From Kappaphycus alvarezii (lineage: Eukaryota; Rhodophyta; Florideophyceae; Gigartinales; Solieriaceae), in contig NADL03000110.1 of NCBI GenBank assembly GCA_002205965.3, forward strand, positions 62,001-126,000: a stretch of 64,000 bases of DNA, in the 5' to 3' direction. The notes under the pieces are model-generated. The model had not been told where the DNA came from. It saw only the letters and a list, made by a program, of their open reading frames with translations, and did not search any database. The position numbers and the translations under genes are program-made. Of this stretch, positions 33,726 to 44,320 are shown one piece after another. The stretch's first letter is position 1, and each line of letters starts with the position of its first letter.

Positions 33726-34494
33726 AAATATAATCAGCTCGCAAGCCTCGAATCGAAGCGGAAGAGCCTGCCCCTTTAGGATTCTTTATAATAGACTGAG
33801 CCCTCTTTCATTTCCATCATTCTACTATGCCATTTTAAGTCTGCGGTAGCAATTTCGTCGCTCGCAAAGTGGTGATATAGCCTGCTTTCTTCCGAACAAA
33901 CTCGAAGGCCCTGGTTCCTTCGTCCATATACTCCAAGTTTTTCCTCACAACCACCCTGCGGTAGCATTTTGTCGATCAAAACACCTCCGGTTTAAGAACG
34001 TGGACGTCATATATCTCTTTTACCTCAATCTACCACTGTCAAGGTCACGACGTCATGCTGATCAATTACAATGTAAGCCTTTACCGATTACAATCCGCGG
34101 CAAGGCATTCTGCAATAGAGCCTCAATCTGCAACTCTTCATGGGACAATGCTCGCAGCAAAGCAACAGCAGTGACATATTGCACGGAATATTTCGGTGTC
34201 ACTTTCCCCAACCCACCAGCTCCCTCAATATGGAGGACTCGAAGCTTCAACCCTCACTAATCATAACGCTTCTATTCGAGACTATCCCAGAAGGTATGAA
34301 GGTTTCAGTTCTGCATGAAAACTTAAGACGAGCATTTCCCCATTCTAATATCCAATCTGACAGTATTTTCTTGGCTGGACTGTCAGCAAATTGCTAGCTA
34401 GTTCACGTGCTGTATTATTTCTATTGTAGAACCTGCCACGTGGTTAGAATGCGAAATCATAGGACCCATAAGTTTTGCACCGCTCGCAGTAAAC
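33726..34494. other. Mostly unassigned; scraps of the acidic-family tail
   Basis: GCGGTAGCA.TTTCGTCGCTCGCAA near 33840 and GCGGTAGCATTTTGTCGATCAA near 33960 resemble the GGTAGCACTT.TGTCGCTTGCAAC block of the tail at 955 and 36840. The frames at 34000-34260 (plus) and 34062-34250 (minus) have no recognised motif. Confidence 0.35.
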
Positions 34495-34645
34495 CAAGTA
34501 CATCAAACCTGCTCGGAGGATGGCATCCGAAATCATTTTCCGTTTTTATAGGGCTGGTAGGAGTTGTCGCGAATGGATACATGGAGCGGTGCAAGAGGGC
34601 GAGATCAAATATTTTGCAACGACATGCGGCACTATATCTTACAGG
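34495..34645 (+). pseudogene. LINE L1 C-terminal fragment, diverged
   Basis: It reads LLGGWHPKSFSVFIGLVGVV and, after a frame change, RSNILQRHAALYL, aligning with LGGWHPDAYAVLNDVARNVA and LMQRHAAAA of other copies. No UTR is attached, though an L1-tip-like CCGAAACTTTTCCCC occurs at 35160-35176. Confidence 0.5.
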
Positions 34646-35549
34646 TCTTTTTGTTGATTCCTTTACTTTTCGGTCTCTGTGTTGTTCAAGCGCTATATTA
34701 TATACGATTTCGGCAGCGTTTAGTACGCGTGCCGGGAGTTGAGCTGGAAATCAAAGCTAAGCCATGTTTGTCTACAGTACAGTCTGGTGAATAAAAATGC
34801 ACAAACTATTCAACTGTTCAACTGCCAAAAAGTTCAAATTCATATATATTCTGTACTATATATAAAGGCAGACGTTGGATGGTCGCAATCATATATTTGA
34901 GTCATAGTAGTCCTCTCTAAGACGACCTGCTTGTTGTCTAGTATGCCCACACTTTCCGTGATAGAATGAAGAGATCTACTATGTTCTTTTTTACACAAAG
35001 CTTACCATACAAACTACTCTACTTCTCAGCCTTCCGAGCTCCCACAGAGAACACATCACCTACTTTCCTATACTAAACCATAAACCTCGAGAACCAAATT
35101 GACTCACTTTTCAAACTAGAAAGCACAATAGGTTTCGGATACCTCACAAAAGTGTAAAACGCCGAAACTTTTCCCCCCATAGGTTTCCTCCTATAATTAT
35201 CCCCCTCATGTGCAACTAGAAGGACAACATAACAGTTTCGTAGCCCACCAGATGCCTCATTGCTCTAATTTGTTTCAAGATCTTGCAGTACTATGAAAAG
35301 CCTCATTTCATCACTCACTAGCATTGTGTGAATATGCCTTGTGGAACTTGTTTCATGAAGTGAGAGTAACTCTAGAACGTAGTTTGGTTTGGGCACATTG
35401 TCAGTACTATTAGGCGCAGTTTTTTTGTCGCCGTCATTTACAGGCCTACAGTTTACTGTACGACCTCTCCTTGTCCAAATTTTCCTATAGTTCCGGTCCT
35501 TTCTCGTCCTCCCTGAACCTCGCTTATCATTACCGCGGTCCTCTCCAAA
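34646..35549. other. No supported gene
   Basis: AT-rich. Only a possible L1 3' tip near 35153-35178. Confidence 0.45.
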
Positions 35550-36925
35550 TTTACTTCCATTTTATCTAGATATTTTTATACTGTATCTACCCCTCTGAAT
35601 CGATCCCGAATCAAGTTCTTTTTCCCTTTTTGCTTATTACTCCTCCTCCAAATTCGCTTTTTTGAGAAAAGGGCGCAAATGCATTACTACAAAAATCCCT
35701 TGCAGATTTTTTTACCTATTTCTAATCTTAGAACCTGCCCCGGGAGCCTATTTAAACCCCTTTATTCCAAGTTTTAAACGTCCCCGATCATTTTGCTCAT
35801 CACACCTCTCCCCCACACACCCGAAACACCCTCCATTACCTCCCATTCCCCAAAACCTGCCAAAATGACCAATCTACGCCCCTCGAAATTAATTCCAAAA
35901 ATCGCCATCCCCGCCCCCTAAACTCTATTCCCCTACTCCCTTTCGGACCTACTGACCGCGAGGACTACCTGCGCCGGCAAACCAAGAAAAAGGTCATCGA
36001 ATTCGTGCGTCGCCTCTTTATCGAGGATGAGGCGGAGGAGGTAGGTAAGGGGCGGGAGTGGGACATCGAGGAGGGAACTGGGGAGACATTTTAGGAGTGG
36101 GTAGCCCCTGGATTGATCTATGAGGTTAATAAAGAGGAGGACAGGGAGGATGAGGAGGAAGAGGAAGATGAAGAGGTTGAAGAGGAGATGAGGAGGAAGA
36201 GGGGAAGAGGAGGATGACGAGAATGACGAGGATGACGAGGACGAGGACGAATTGAATGAGGGAAATGGGGGCATGGAAAGTGTTGTACTGGTGGGGCCTG
36301 GACTGGAGAGTATGGATCAAGTGGTGCCGACGCTGGAACCGGATGGGCGATATCTTTAGTATTTTAGATATCTCCCAGGAAGGAATAGAGAGCTGTGAGA
36401 CATTCGCAGATATTTGTGGGGACTGCTTGGACAGCATGGATATTTTAGAGGAGTTGTTTGGATCTGATTTAGAGAATGGGAAATAAGAGGACCTCATTGA
36501 TTGTTAGTTTCTTAAGTATCTTTTGTTTAGAGTATGTCATCCACACAAATTGTTTCTGTGCAATTCCTGGTACCTTCTGTAGTTTCGTTCAGGGATAGCC
36601 AAAAGTCTATATAAGCTGAGTAAACTGCTTCCTCATGGAGAGGTCAAGCAAGTTGGCCGACAACTTCAAGCCCAGTCCCAAATAGTTAGGAAGTTGAGAG
36701 TCAACTTCAGACCCAAGAAGCATTTATTTTACCCTAGTCACTAAGCATAGGTGGTAGACCTTGCCCCTTCCATACTTGCTTGTAGCCCATTCAACTGTCT
36801 TCCCTATCCACTCCTTTTCGTTCGTTCAACTATACCACGGTAGCACTTCTGTCGCTTGCAACACCTCCTACTTGGGGTAATTGGTTCTGAGGATCTCTTC
36901 CCCTGCTGATTTATCCCTAACAAGT
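35550..36925 (+). pseudogene. Acidic-protein repeat family, copy B (fullest copy)
   Basis: The most complete copy. The upstream block starts near 35550, with a TATA-like TATTTAAA at 35749, an ATG at 35865 (MTNLRPSK), then a frame change into RPLNSIPLLPFGPTDREDYL, RRQTKKKVIEFVRRL and EDEAEE. A Glu/Asp tract (36110-36250, GAGGAT/GACGAG triplets) follows. The C-terminal frame 36256-36486 contains SILDISQEGIESCETFADIC and SMDILEELFGSDLENGK. The noncoding tail to about 36925 is shared with copies A, C and D. The protein would be small, basic at the front and acidic in the middle. I recognise no domain. Repeats in at least three places suggest a mobile or amplified gene. At least two frame breaks. 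Confidence 0.55.
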
Positions 36926-37479
36926 ATCTTTCAAGGCAGTGCACCACCGTGCATAGCAACTATTCTCCTGTGTGTACCGAGAGAAATTTTTTAGTGCTTT
37001 AATGTCTCAAATATTTCGTCGGTTGGGGCCCGATATATCTTAGGGGGTTATCATTGATGAAAAGTCCTATTTGCCAGAAACGTTACCAGATATCTTGTAT
37101 GAGGAAAAATTATTTGAGCATACCACGAAGGATGCCCGCTGTGGTACAGTGTACGACCTTTTGGAAACAGCGGTACGCACTTTCGCACTTTACAGTGCCG
37201 TTTTATGCATCTCTTGGTAGGCCCCCGCATCTCCCGACGGGTCGCGCATCTGCCGGGTTTCGCTGTCCACGCGACAGGACCTGATGTACAATTGTGGCCA
37301 AGAGAAAGCACAATCCGTGCCCGCCTCACGCGAGACCATCTCTCCAGTCTCGGCGTATACTATAAGTAGATTTTTTTTTGTAGCCGAAGTAGGTAACGGG
37401 CCAGTATCAATCAACAAAACAGAGTGGAAAGGTTGAGTAAGTCACTTTCTCTTCCGATCGCGAAGAGAGTTTATGGGCC
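36926..37479. other. Left flank of gypsy element G1
   Basis: No gene recognised. Ends in TTATGGGCC, whose last five bases are duplicated at 44201-44205 on the other side of G1. Confidence 0.5.
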
Positions 37480-37703
37480 TGTGGCACGTAGATTACTGTA
37501 TACCAAGTAGAGTACTATACAGCGCCGCACCCCAGGGAGATACGAGGAGGCCCATTTCTCCGCTGCATGCCAGAAGAGGGATGGGGTGTTGAGGCACGTC
37601 ACAGTACATTACATATAGCGCTTTGCTGTGCCGCGCCCATGAAATAGGGAGTTAGGTTACGCTTGACCAAAAAAAAGGAAAAAGGACAGCAACAAGCATT
37701 TCA
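37480..37703 (+). repeat. G1 5' LTR
   Basis: 224 bp, starting TGTGGCACGTAGATTACTG and ending AACAAGCATTTCA. It is shorter than the 3' LTR by about 40 bp and lacks that LTR's perfect palindrome. Confidence 0.75.
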
Positions 37704-37726
37704 TGGTACGGCATCCAAGGTTCGAT
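37704..37726 (+). promoter_or_regulatory. G1 primer-binding site
   Basis: TGGTACGGCATCCAAGG starts directly after the LTR's terminal CA. Its complement ends in CCA and, further in, resembles a tRNA T-arm (TCGAACC, then TTGG), as expected for priming by the 3' end of a tRNA. The tRNA identity was not determined. Confidence 0.55.
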
Positions 37727-38900
37727 ATGACAGACCCCAACAAAAATCAACCTCACCTATCCTTCGATGGATCTCCTTCGTCTTACATCGGCTATTTTAT
37801 TTTCGAGTTCGATAACGTCGTGATGAGAGGTAAACTGGCGACAAGAAGGCCCTCCAGATCCTATGCTAACTGAGAGAGGCTTCATTTGACTTCTACTACG
37901 GCGCTTTTGCACGCGACGGATCGCTCACTGAGAAAGCAAAGAATTACGATGTCTTGAAGAAGAAGCTGCTCGCGGAATTCAGTAAAACTTTGAGCCCGGA
38001 AGAATTGTTTTACGAGGATGAGACCGCAAAAACCAAGGCCGGAGAGATAGGGGGTCTTTTGCGCGACTTGAGGCCCTATACAAGAGGGTCGGCTTCAATG
38101 AAACGTCATCATTCGGGCTCCTTCCTAAAGAAATAGCGGAGCACCCAGAGTTGGCACAGTTTGTCATGCTTCGGATCCCAAAGGACAAAAAAAGGCTCAA
38201 AAAGGCGATAGAAGACTTTCAAGATGGCAATTAAGCTTTCCGCTGCGATCAAAACTTAGCTAGGGCACCGCTGGTAGCGCCAAGGAGGATTCTTCAGAAG
38301 CCTGACGCTCGCGCCATGAAGTCGTCTCGGCTGGAACAGAAGGTCGGTCTGCTCGCAGGCCAGTTCGTGGAGATTTTTCTATTTGTGAAAAACAGTTCGA
38401 GAAGGCAGGACCGGCGACAGCTGTTGTCGAGGACTATAGTTGCAGTTTCTGCGGGCAAAATTGCTACTATTTTGGGAGGAGAGGCCACCCAGAGGCAACG
38501 TGCTGGTCAAAGAAGCGTCAGGGTGAAGGCCGAAACGTTGGAATCGAGGGGTAAGTTCGGAGTCAAAACAGGAACTCCGAATGAAAGAGAAGGCCGACAA
38601 TGGGCCTGTTGTAGTCGTAAAGGAGTCCCGCAAGGGCGATGTGGTGGCCGCGACAAAAAGGAGTGCCGATGGTCAAGCCCTTCCGAAACAGCGCAGAGAT
38701 ATTGTTATGGACATCGACGCGTTGGTGAATATGGCGCCTGTCGTCGGCCCGCCCATAATCATTCTGGCCCGCAAAAGAAGAGAAGTAAGAAGAGGAAGAC
38801 CAAGAAGGTATTCAGCGCCCTCCAGGACCATGTCGGAAATTACAATGTGGTTGCGGAGTTGGCGTCGGCCTCTTCAGGAATGAACTTCGGGCAGCTTCTC
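37727..38900 (+). pseudogene. G1 gag
   Basis: The ATG at 37727 lies just after the primer-binding site and opens MTDPNKNQPHLSFDGSPSSY, a typical gag start (FDG....Y..W/F). The frame then breaks; a further part at 37954-38136 reads LLAEFSKTLSPEELFYEDE. At about 38465-38515 a knuckle reads CYYFGRRGHPEATC, where the second zinc-binding cysteine is phenylalanine (TTT for TGT), so it is C-x2-F-x4-H-x4-C. A basic, Lys/Arg-rich end (about 38580-38880) precedes the protease. Several frame changes. Confidence 0.65.
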
Positions 38901-38930
38901 CGCTGAGTTGCTGACGAAGCGAGGAAGCAG

Positions 38931-39284
38931 TTGAAGCGTTTGGTCTCGAAGACTTTCCGGGTGACTCACGCATGCACGTCGAGTCAGCCCGAAGGACCTC
39001 GACGGTTGAAGTTTGTAGCCGTGAAGGCTTATGGGACGGAGAAGAATGCCTTGATGGACACGGGTGCAGTTCCCAACTTGATGTCCTGGGACTTCTGCGA
39101 GAGTTTGGAACTCTCTCCGACAGCCAATGACCGTCAGGTTACCATCGCTGATGGAACGGTTGCTCAAGTCATTGGTTGTGTGCAGAAGGTACCAGTCTCT
39201 TTCGGAACTTTGGTGATGCCCTCGGGCTTTTTGGTGGTACGACACGCGCCGTTTGACGTAATTATCGGCAACCCCACCCTATAA
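38931..39284 (+). pseudogene. G1 aspartic protease
   Basis: One open frame of 117 codons contains NALMDTGAVPNLMS (the DTGA active site of retropepsins) and, near the end, APFDVIIGNPTL (the IIG flap-hydrophobic motif). It would cleave the Gag-Pol polyprotein as a dimer. The domain itself is intact; only its connection to gag and pol is broken. The minus-strand frame 38874-39245 is a shadow. Confidence 0.7.
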
Positions 39285-39611
39285 TAAATGCAGGCAAACC
39301 TGGATTACGATCGCCGACAATTTTCTTTGGCAGCAGGGAAGAAGAAGGTCCTCCTGCCCCTCCTCTGCGAGCCGCCGGTTGTAGACGGACCTCGCACCGA
39401 TAGCGATGATTTTAAATCCCCGGAGGAATCAAGGAGTGTGCAGTTAACGACTTTGTCGTCCGCGGAGTGAGGAGATAGCGACGACGGATCGGGCCCAGAA
39501 CACGAGCTCGTGCTAGAGATCTTGAATAAGGAGCTGTACAAGCCCGATCTGGATGGCAATGATGAAGAGCTGAACTCCGAAGTATAAGATGAAGAAGCAG
39601 AAGGCGCAGCT

Positions 39612-40392
39612 TTGCTGGGCGCCAAGGTGAAACACCTGGAGAAGAAGGACCAAGGATCTTTGGTGAAGGCCTTAAGGGATGCCGACGTGATGGCCTCGGA
39701 CATCCATCACCTGGAACCAGCCAAGGTCCCGGTGGTACACTCTTTTGACCTGACTGATGACACCCCGATCCATATGAAGGCTCGCCGGATGGCGTCAATG
39801 CACAACGCTGTCGTCAAGAAGGAGGTTGGAAAGCTGCTAGAAGCTGGATTCATTACGCTTTCGAGGTCCGCTTGGTAGTTTCCTGTGGTCTTACGACAAA
39901 GAAGTACGGGAGGCCCAGGTTCTGCGTCGATCATCGACAGCTGAATAGGGTGATGAAAACAGGCCGCTGGTCACTACCGAACATAGAGGAACTGTTCGGC
40001 GATCTGTCTGGTTCGAACGTCTTTACTACTCTGGATCTGCATACCGTATATTGCAGGTAAGGATGGCTGAAAATTGCAAGGAGAATACCACGTTCTTTTC
40101 TAGGTATGGAACGTACAAATTTGAGGTCATGCCGTTCGGGTTAATGAACGCACCTGTGACGTTCCAACGAATGACGGAAGAAGTTCTCCGAGATCTCACC
40201 TTCGCCATGGTTTATGTAGATGACGTGGTCATCTTCTCCCAGAAAATGGAAGAACACGTATGCCATTGTCAGGAGGTGTTCAAAAGGATTCAAGAGGAAA
40301 GACTGAAGCTCAAGGTGACAAAAGGCAGTTTCGCGCACTCGGAGGTCAGTTTGCACCACAAATTGCAACCCGTGGTCATCAAGCGAATATAA
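39612..40392 (+). pseudogene. G1 reverse transcriptase
   Basis: Successive frames carry VKKEVGKLLEAGFI, then RFCVDHRQLNRVMKTGRWSL and FTTLDLHT (FCVDYR.LN and LDL of gypsy enzymes), then YGTYKFEVMPFGLMNAPVTF, and FAMVYVDDVVIFS at 40201-40245. The YVDD catalytic motif is intact. At least three frame breaks (near 39876, 40050 and 40340). The 48668 copy of the tandem duplication begins exactly at this YVDD motif. Confidence 0.75.
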
Positions 40393-40440
40393 AGGTCGAC
40401 ACTGACAAGACAAAAGATATTGTGGAAGCCCCGAACCGAG

Positions 40441-40835
40441 TAATATGACCGAGCCGAGTAGTTTTCTCGGGATGGCGGGGTACTATCGGCGCTTCATCAG
40501 GAGCTTTGCAGATATTTCTGCGGTGCTGCATGCGGAAACATCAGTTAAGAAGGCTTTCAAGTGGACTACAGAGATGCAGGAGGAATTCGAGTACCTTAAG
40601 GAAAAGCTGACCACGCCACCAGTGCTATCGTTCCCGGACTTCGACTCCCTTTCCATAGTTGAGGCAGATGCGTTTTTTTCTGCACTACAAGTGGCTTTCT
40701 CCCAGAAAAAGGAGTACGGAAAGGTATACCCATCCAATTCGCGTCAAGGACTATGACGGAACAGGAGCGCCGCTATTCAACGAGCAAGCGGGAGGCTCTC
40801 GCTGTCGTGTTTGCCCTTAATAAGTTCCGGGGCTA
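40441..40835 (+). pseudogene. G1 RNase H
   Basis: Starts with FLGMAGYYRRFIRSFADIS, the connection region of gypsy pol, then KAFKWTTEMQEEFEYLK and TTPPVLSFPDF. The RNase H part follows with VEADAFFSALQVAFSQ (D.S..G..L.Q degenerate). After a frame change comes MTEQERRYSTSKREALAVVF, which keeps the E..Y...E.E.LA pattern. Removes RNA from RNA-DNA hybrids during replication. Frame break near 40725. Confidence 0.7.
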
Positions 40836-40841
40836 CTAAAT

Positions 40842-42008
40842 GTGGCAAGGTTCTTGGCTGGAGAAACGTTCCAAGAAACGGATAAGAAGAATAAGACTGT
40901 GATAAAGAGGAACGCGGAGAAGTTTAATCTCTGGGACGACACAATTTTCCGGCGGGAGAAGGAGAGGCTACGCGCTGTGCTACCGCTGGGTCAATGTGCC
41001 GAGATAATAGCAATATTTCACGAAGATAAAGGATACTGGGACGTTAGATCAACGCGAAAGTTTGTCAGGGATCGCTTCTGGTGGCCAAGAGTGTACCGCG
41101 ACATCACGGAACACGTCGCGGCACACGATGGCTGTCAAAATGCTCGCCGAATTCCGACCTACCGCATTAACCTAAGAGCTCCCGTCAACGACTCTTCGAA
41201 ACGTTTTCGATTGACATTGCTGGGCCATTCAAGCCGTCGAAGGCCGGAGAGATATTCGCACTATTCGCGATGGAAGACATGCCTGGTTGGCCGATGGCGT
41301 GGGCGACGATGAATTCCACTTCAAATATTGTGATCAAGTTCGTCAACGATGAGATAATGCTGCCATTCGGGCCGCCAATGAGGATCTGTCGAATATTGCG
41401 ACGGCATTTCTGGCCGCGTCGGTCCAGAGCTTTATGAGCGAATATGGAGTGGAGTGGATGGCATTTTTCCTTTACGCTCTGATGGCTAACGGTAGATTGG
41501 AAAGGATATTAGGCACCATCAAGAACGCAATCAAGAGGTCTATTGCTCAGAACGGGGGACTGTGCGGAGGCACTCCCGAAAGCGTTGTATGGTTACCGAA
41601 GGCGCGACCTTAGGACGGCCCCCTCTCCCTTCCAGATGCTGTGCGACATCAAGAAAAGGATGTTCGCGAGTGACGCGGTGGCCCTACTGAATGAGGTCGG
41701 GGCGAAAAATAGAGCCGTGGAGATCTTGGGGAATCGCCCCTGTGCGCCGCTGTGGAGGAAAGGTCTACTAATTTACAAGAGCCGGTAGGCCACGTGAAGT
41801 ACATAGCGGTAGGAAAAGAAGTTCCCGTCGTCCATGGAACATCTTCCCATAATACTGAGAAGTAGCCGGCGTTTGAGTCGTTCTTTTACGGGCCGTGCAG
41901 AGTAATAAAAGCCAGCCATCCGAGTTACGAACCGTTATCGTCCACTGGTCGGGCGACAAACAAGGCTATTCACGCTTGCAGGCTAGTCCGGTACTACAAA
42001 AGGGCATA
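40842..42008 (+). pseudogene. G1 integrase
   Basis: The first frame (40842-41312) has the zinc-domain pattern FHEDKGYWDVRSTRKFVRDR, then FWWPRVYRDI and HDGCQ. Two of the H-H-C-C zinc ligands are changed (Tyr for the second His, His for the first Cys). The core follows in other frames: FSIDIAGPFKPS holds the first catalytic Asp, and NGRLERILGTIKNAIKRS the Glu; the second Asp is not recognisable (NIATAF). The C-terminal part includes ALYGYRRRDL, SPFQMLCDIK and YGPCRVIKASHPSYEPL. Copy 2 (49301-50460) is open in places where this copy is broken, and the reverse also holds. Confidence 0.7.
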
Positions 42009-42269
42009 AGTTTACTTAGTGAAGCACGGAGAAGCAGGTAGAAGAATGGAGCACAAAGATGAGAGGACACGAAGTAGAATCGATGGAACTTATTGGAATA
42101 TCTTCCACGTTCGGAGGGTAATGCAAGTGCTAAACGAGGGTCTCGCATGGCCCCTCTCACGGGCCTCGCGCTTCCGCTTGGTCGGGTTGCCTCCTTTGTG
42201 GTGACGCGCGCGCAAATAATAGTGCTTCCCGAGGATCACTTAACTCCTTACCTCGCGATTGGAGTAGAA

Positions 42270-43264
42270 TTACGAGCTCCGGCCGACGCACTCTTTCAAG
42301 GCTCCGACGGAGAGTTCTAGCACGTGGGATTGGGAAGGGTCCAGGAGGCATTTTAGTCCTACGTTCACCGCAACACAGTAGTTGATACCGCTCCAACCGG
42401 CTAAAGTAACAATATAGACTCCCGCAGGAAGGCAAAGAAGGGAGGACAGTGATGCATTGAGCCGCAAGACCTTCTGCAGGACCAAGTACCTCGTAGAGAG
42501 GTGCTTCTGGGAGTCGCAAAGGTCACGCACGCGAAAACCTGCGAAGGGATTCTGCCGGATTGTTTTCGCCAAGGTGCGAAAATTTTCGAGACACTTTTGC
42601 GCCCGATTGTCATCCCGAGCGTGGCCAGACATTTGGCGATGGACGCGCCGATGCAATCTTCATGATTGTGCGTGAATATTACGGGACAAAGGGGGAGGAA
42701 CCTGTGGGACCGTGGGGCCGACCGAGGCTCTCGGGATTGAGTGGATGAAAGAACCAATTTCCTGTCCAGATGGCGTTGACACCAGGATGGATATACAGGA
42801 CTGCTCCAAATCTGATCGGAATCACCAAGCTCGAACCTATCGGAATCGGCGTTGTAGTGATACTTTTCTTTATAACCCTCGAAGGCCAGGGTATACAGGA
42901 ACATTACGTAGGATTTCCCTGTCTCCTCGTCGGTCGCTCGGCAGACCTTGTCTTCACTGCACCAGCAAACGTCGAGTATCGGCCACGCACTCTCGGGAAC
43001 CGAAGTGTACCAGCACCGGTCATGAGTTGATTCTGTGAGGCCAAGGGCGTACGGGTCGTCGAGTTTCATCTCCGTGCCGTCAAAAGCCCGTACAAAGGGC
43101 GCAATTTGGCGACCGAAGAGGACGTAGAACTCATCCTCTCGCACGGAAGTCGGGATCGGCGATCTTTCGCAGTATACTTTGAAATGGGACTGAGAGCTTT
43201 CACGGAACGAGATTTTGACAGTATCGTGGCGGTCAAGTAGGCGGGCAGGCGCCGGGCGATTCAT
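42270..43264 (-). CDS. Antisense accessory ORF of G1, possible cysteine-peptidase-like C-terminus
   Basis: Starting at the ATG at 43264, the frame stays open for 287 codons to 42401, antisense to the element and between integrase and the 3' LTR. The N-terminal 170 residues (for example FVRAFDGTEMKLDDPYALGL, MFLYTLAFEGYKEKYHYNAD) match nothing I know. Near residue 200 comes HNHEDCIGASIAKCLATLG. After one frame change near 42570 the protein-like reading continues in the frame ending at 42270, with LCLPAGVYIVTLAGWSGINY, CVAVN and CLLDPSQ. A Cys in an N..DC helix followed by G.Y.V......(H).V.V....D is reminiscent of papain-like/OTU-type peptidases, but the His position is Tyr here. The family is a guess; the long antisense frame is a fact. 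Confidence 0.45.
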
Positions 43265-43934
43265 TTGGGAGGTGGCCAGTGAGGAGATCCGTGCCGTTTT
43301 CGCGGCCAGTGACCGCGAGGGGCCATACTCCCTGTGCTCTTGGCGGCCGTCTGTCGGGTTCGTGCCACTCGGTGGAGGTAGATCGCGACGCTCGTTGGTT
43401 CAGAGAAGGGAAGATAACGTGGTAAGAAATCACAGGAGGACTGGAAAAAGAGCGAGACGGAACAAAAGAAGAAGAAATTGGAAGAAAGAGGGGTTTTAGG
43501 GCTGCGTATGCAGTTTGCAAGGATGCGAAGGTGGCAAGGAACAGCGGAGATGGGAAGGACACACTTCTTCCCTCTTAGACGGCTTTTCCTACCTCTTTCA
43601 TAAGTGACCTTGCCCCTCGACGTCGTCTCGCGCGCTCCCGCGATTATAATGGCAGTCTTATTGCACCAGGGTACGTCTCAGCGTTCCCTTGCTCGCTGAC
43701 GGGAAAGGACTCTGACACAAACGCAAGGCTCCGGAGTGGGTGCGTACTGCAGTGGGAAAGAGAGCGCCCCGGAGTGGGTGCGTGCAGTAGTGGGAAGTAT
43801 GAGCAAGCGGGGCGAGGATGGGAAGGGTGATGCATCAACAGGGAGGCGAGGGTTGGAAAGAAGAAAACGATTTGGCTGCGCACTGTATTTGTGCGGTACG
43901 GCCGGGGCGGCAGCGTACCCTCAGCGGGGAGGCG

Positions 43935-44200
43935 TGTGGCACGTGGATTACTGTATGCCACGTACAGTACTGTACGTGGCCCACAATGGGCATCGTACAG
44001 TATTGTACAGAGCGGCACCTTAGGAAGATACGTCTGAAAGCTTGCAGGCGTATCTCCCCGCTGTATGCTAGGAGAGTGATGGGGGTTGAGGTCCGGAACA
44101 GTACAGTACATATAGCGCTGTACTGTGCCGTGCCCATGACATAGAGAGATAGGTTACGCTTGACCAAAAAACGGTAAAAAGGACAGCAACAAGCATTCCA
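43935..44200 (+). repeat. G1 3' LTR
   Basis: 266 bp, TGTGGCACGTGGATTACTG to AACAAGCATTCCA, preceded by a purine-rich CGGGGAGGCG (possible polypurine tract). Contains a perfect 24-bp palindrome at 43957-43980 and a second hairpin (ACAGTACAG / CTGTACTGT) near 44099-44130. Followed by GGGCC. Confidence 0.75.
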
Positions 44201-44320
44201 GGGCCAATAGTACAGCAGCTACAGCAGCTAACCTCGCTGTACTATTCTCAGCCAACCATTCGGACGCTCAACGACTACTAATTAAGGCTCTTTTAAAATC
44301 CAGATCCAAGCATAGCTGAA

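Larger units (their letters stand above)
37480..44200 (+). mobile_element. G1: Ty3/gypsy LTR retrotransposon with 5-bp target duplication
   Basis: It is bounded by direct LTRs starting TGTGGCACGT and ending in CA (37480-37703 and 43935-44200), with GGGCC immediately outside both (37475-37479 and 44201-44205). Order inside: primer-binding site, gag with knuckle, protease, reverse transcriptase, RNase H, integrase, then a 1.9-kb segment with a long antisense frame. The protease-RT-RNase H-integrase order defines the gypsy class. All pol domains are interrupted by frame changes, so as read it is inactive. It landed about 115 bp upstream of the gag start of copia element C1. The two LTRs differ by a deletion of about 40 bp and many substitutions, so it is not very young. 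Confidence 0.8.

Noticed and set aside
35933..36497. Serine/proline-rich minus-strand frames (113 and 123 codons)
   Set aside because: Shadow of the GAG/GAT-rich acidic tract on the plus strand.
43233..43562. Second antisense frame upstream of the G1 antisense ORF, as its N-terminal extension
   Set aside because: It overlaps the ATG-started frame in another phase and its first part is low-complexity Ser/Pro/Leu; no support that the two are joined.
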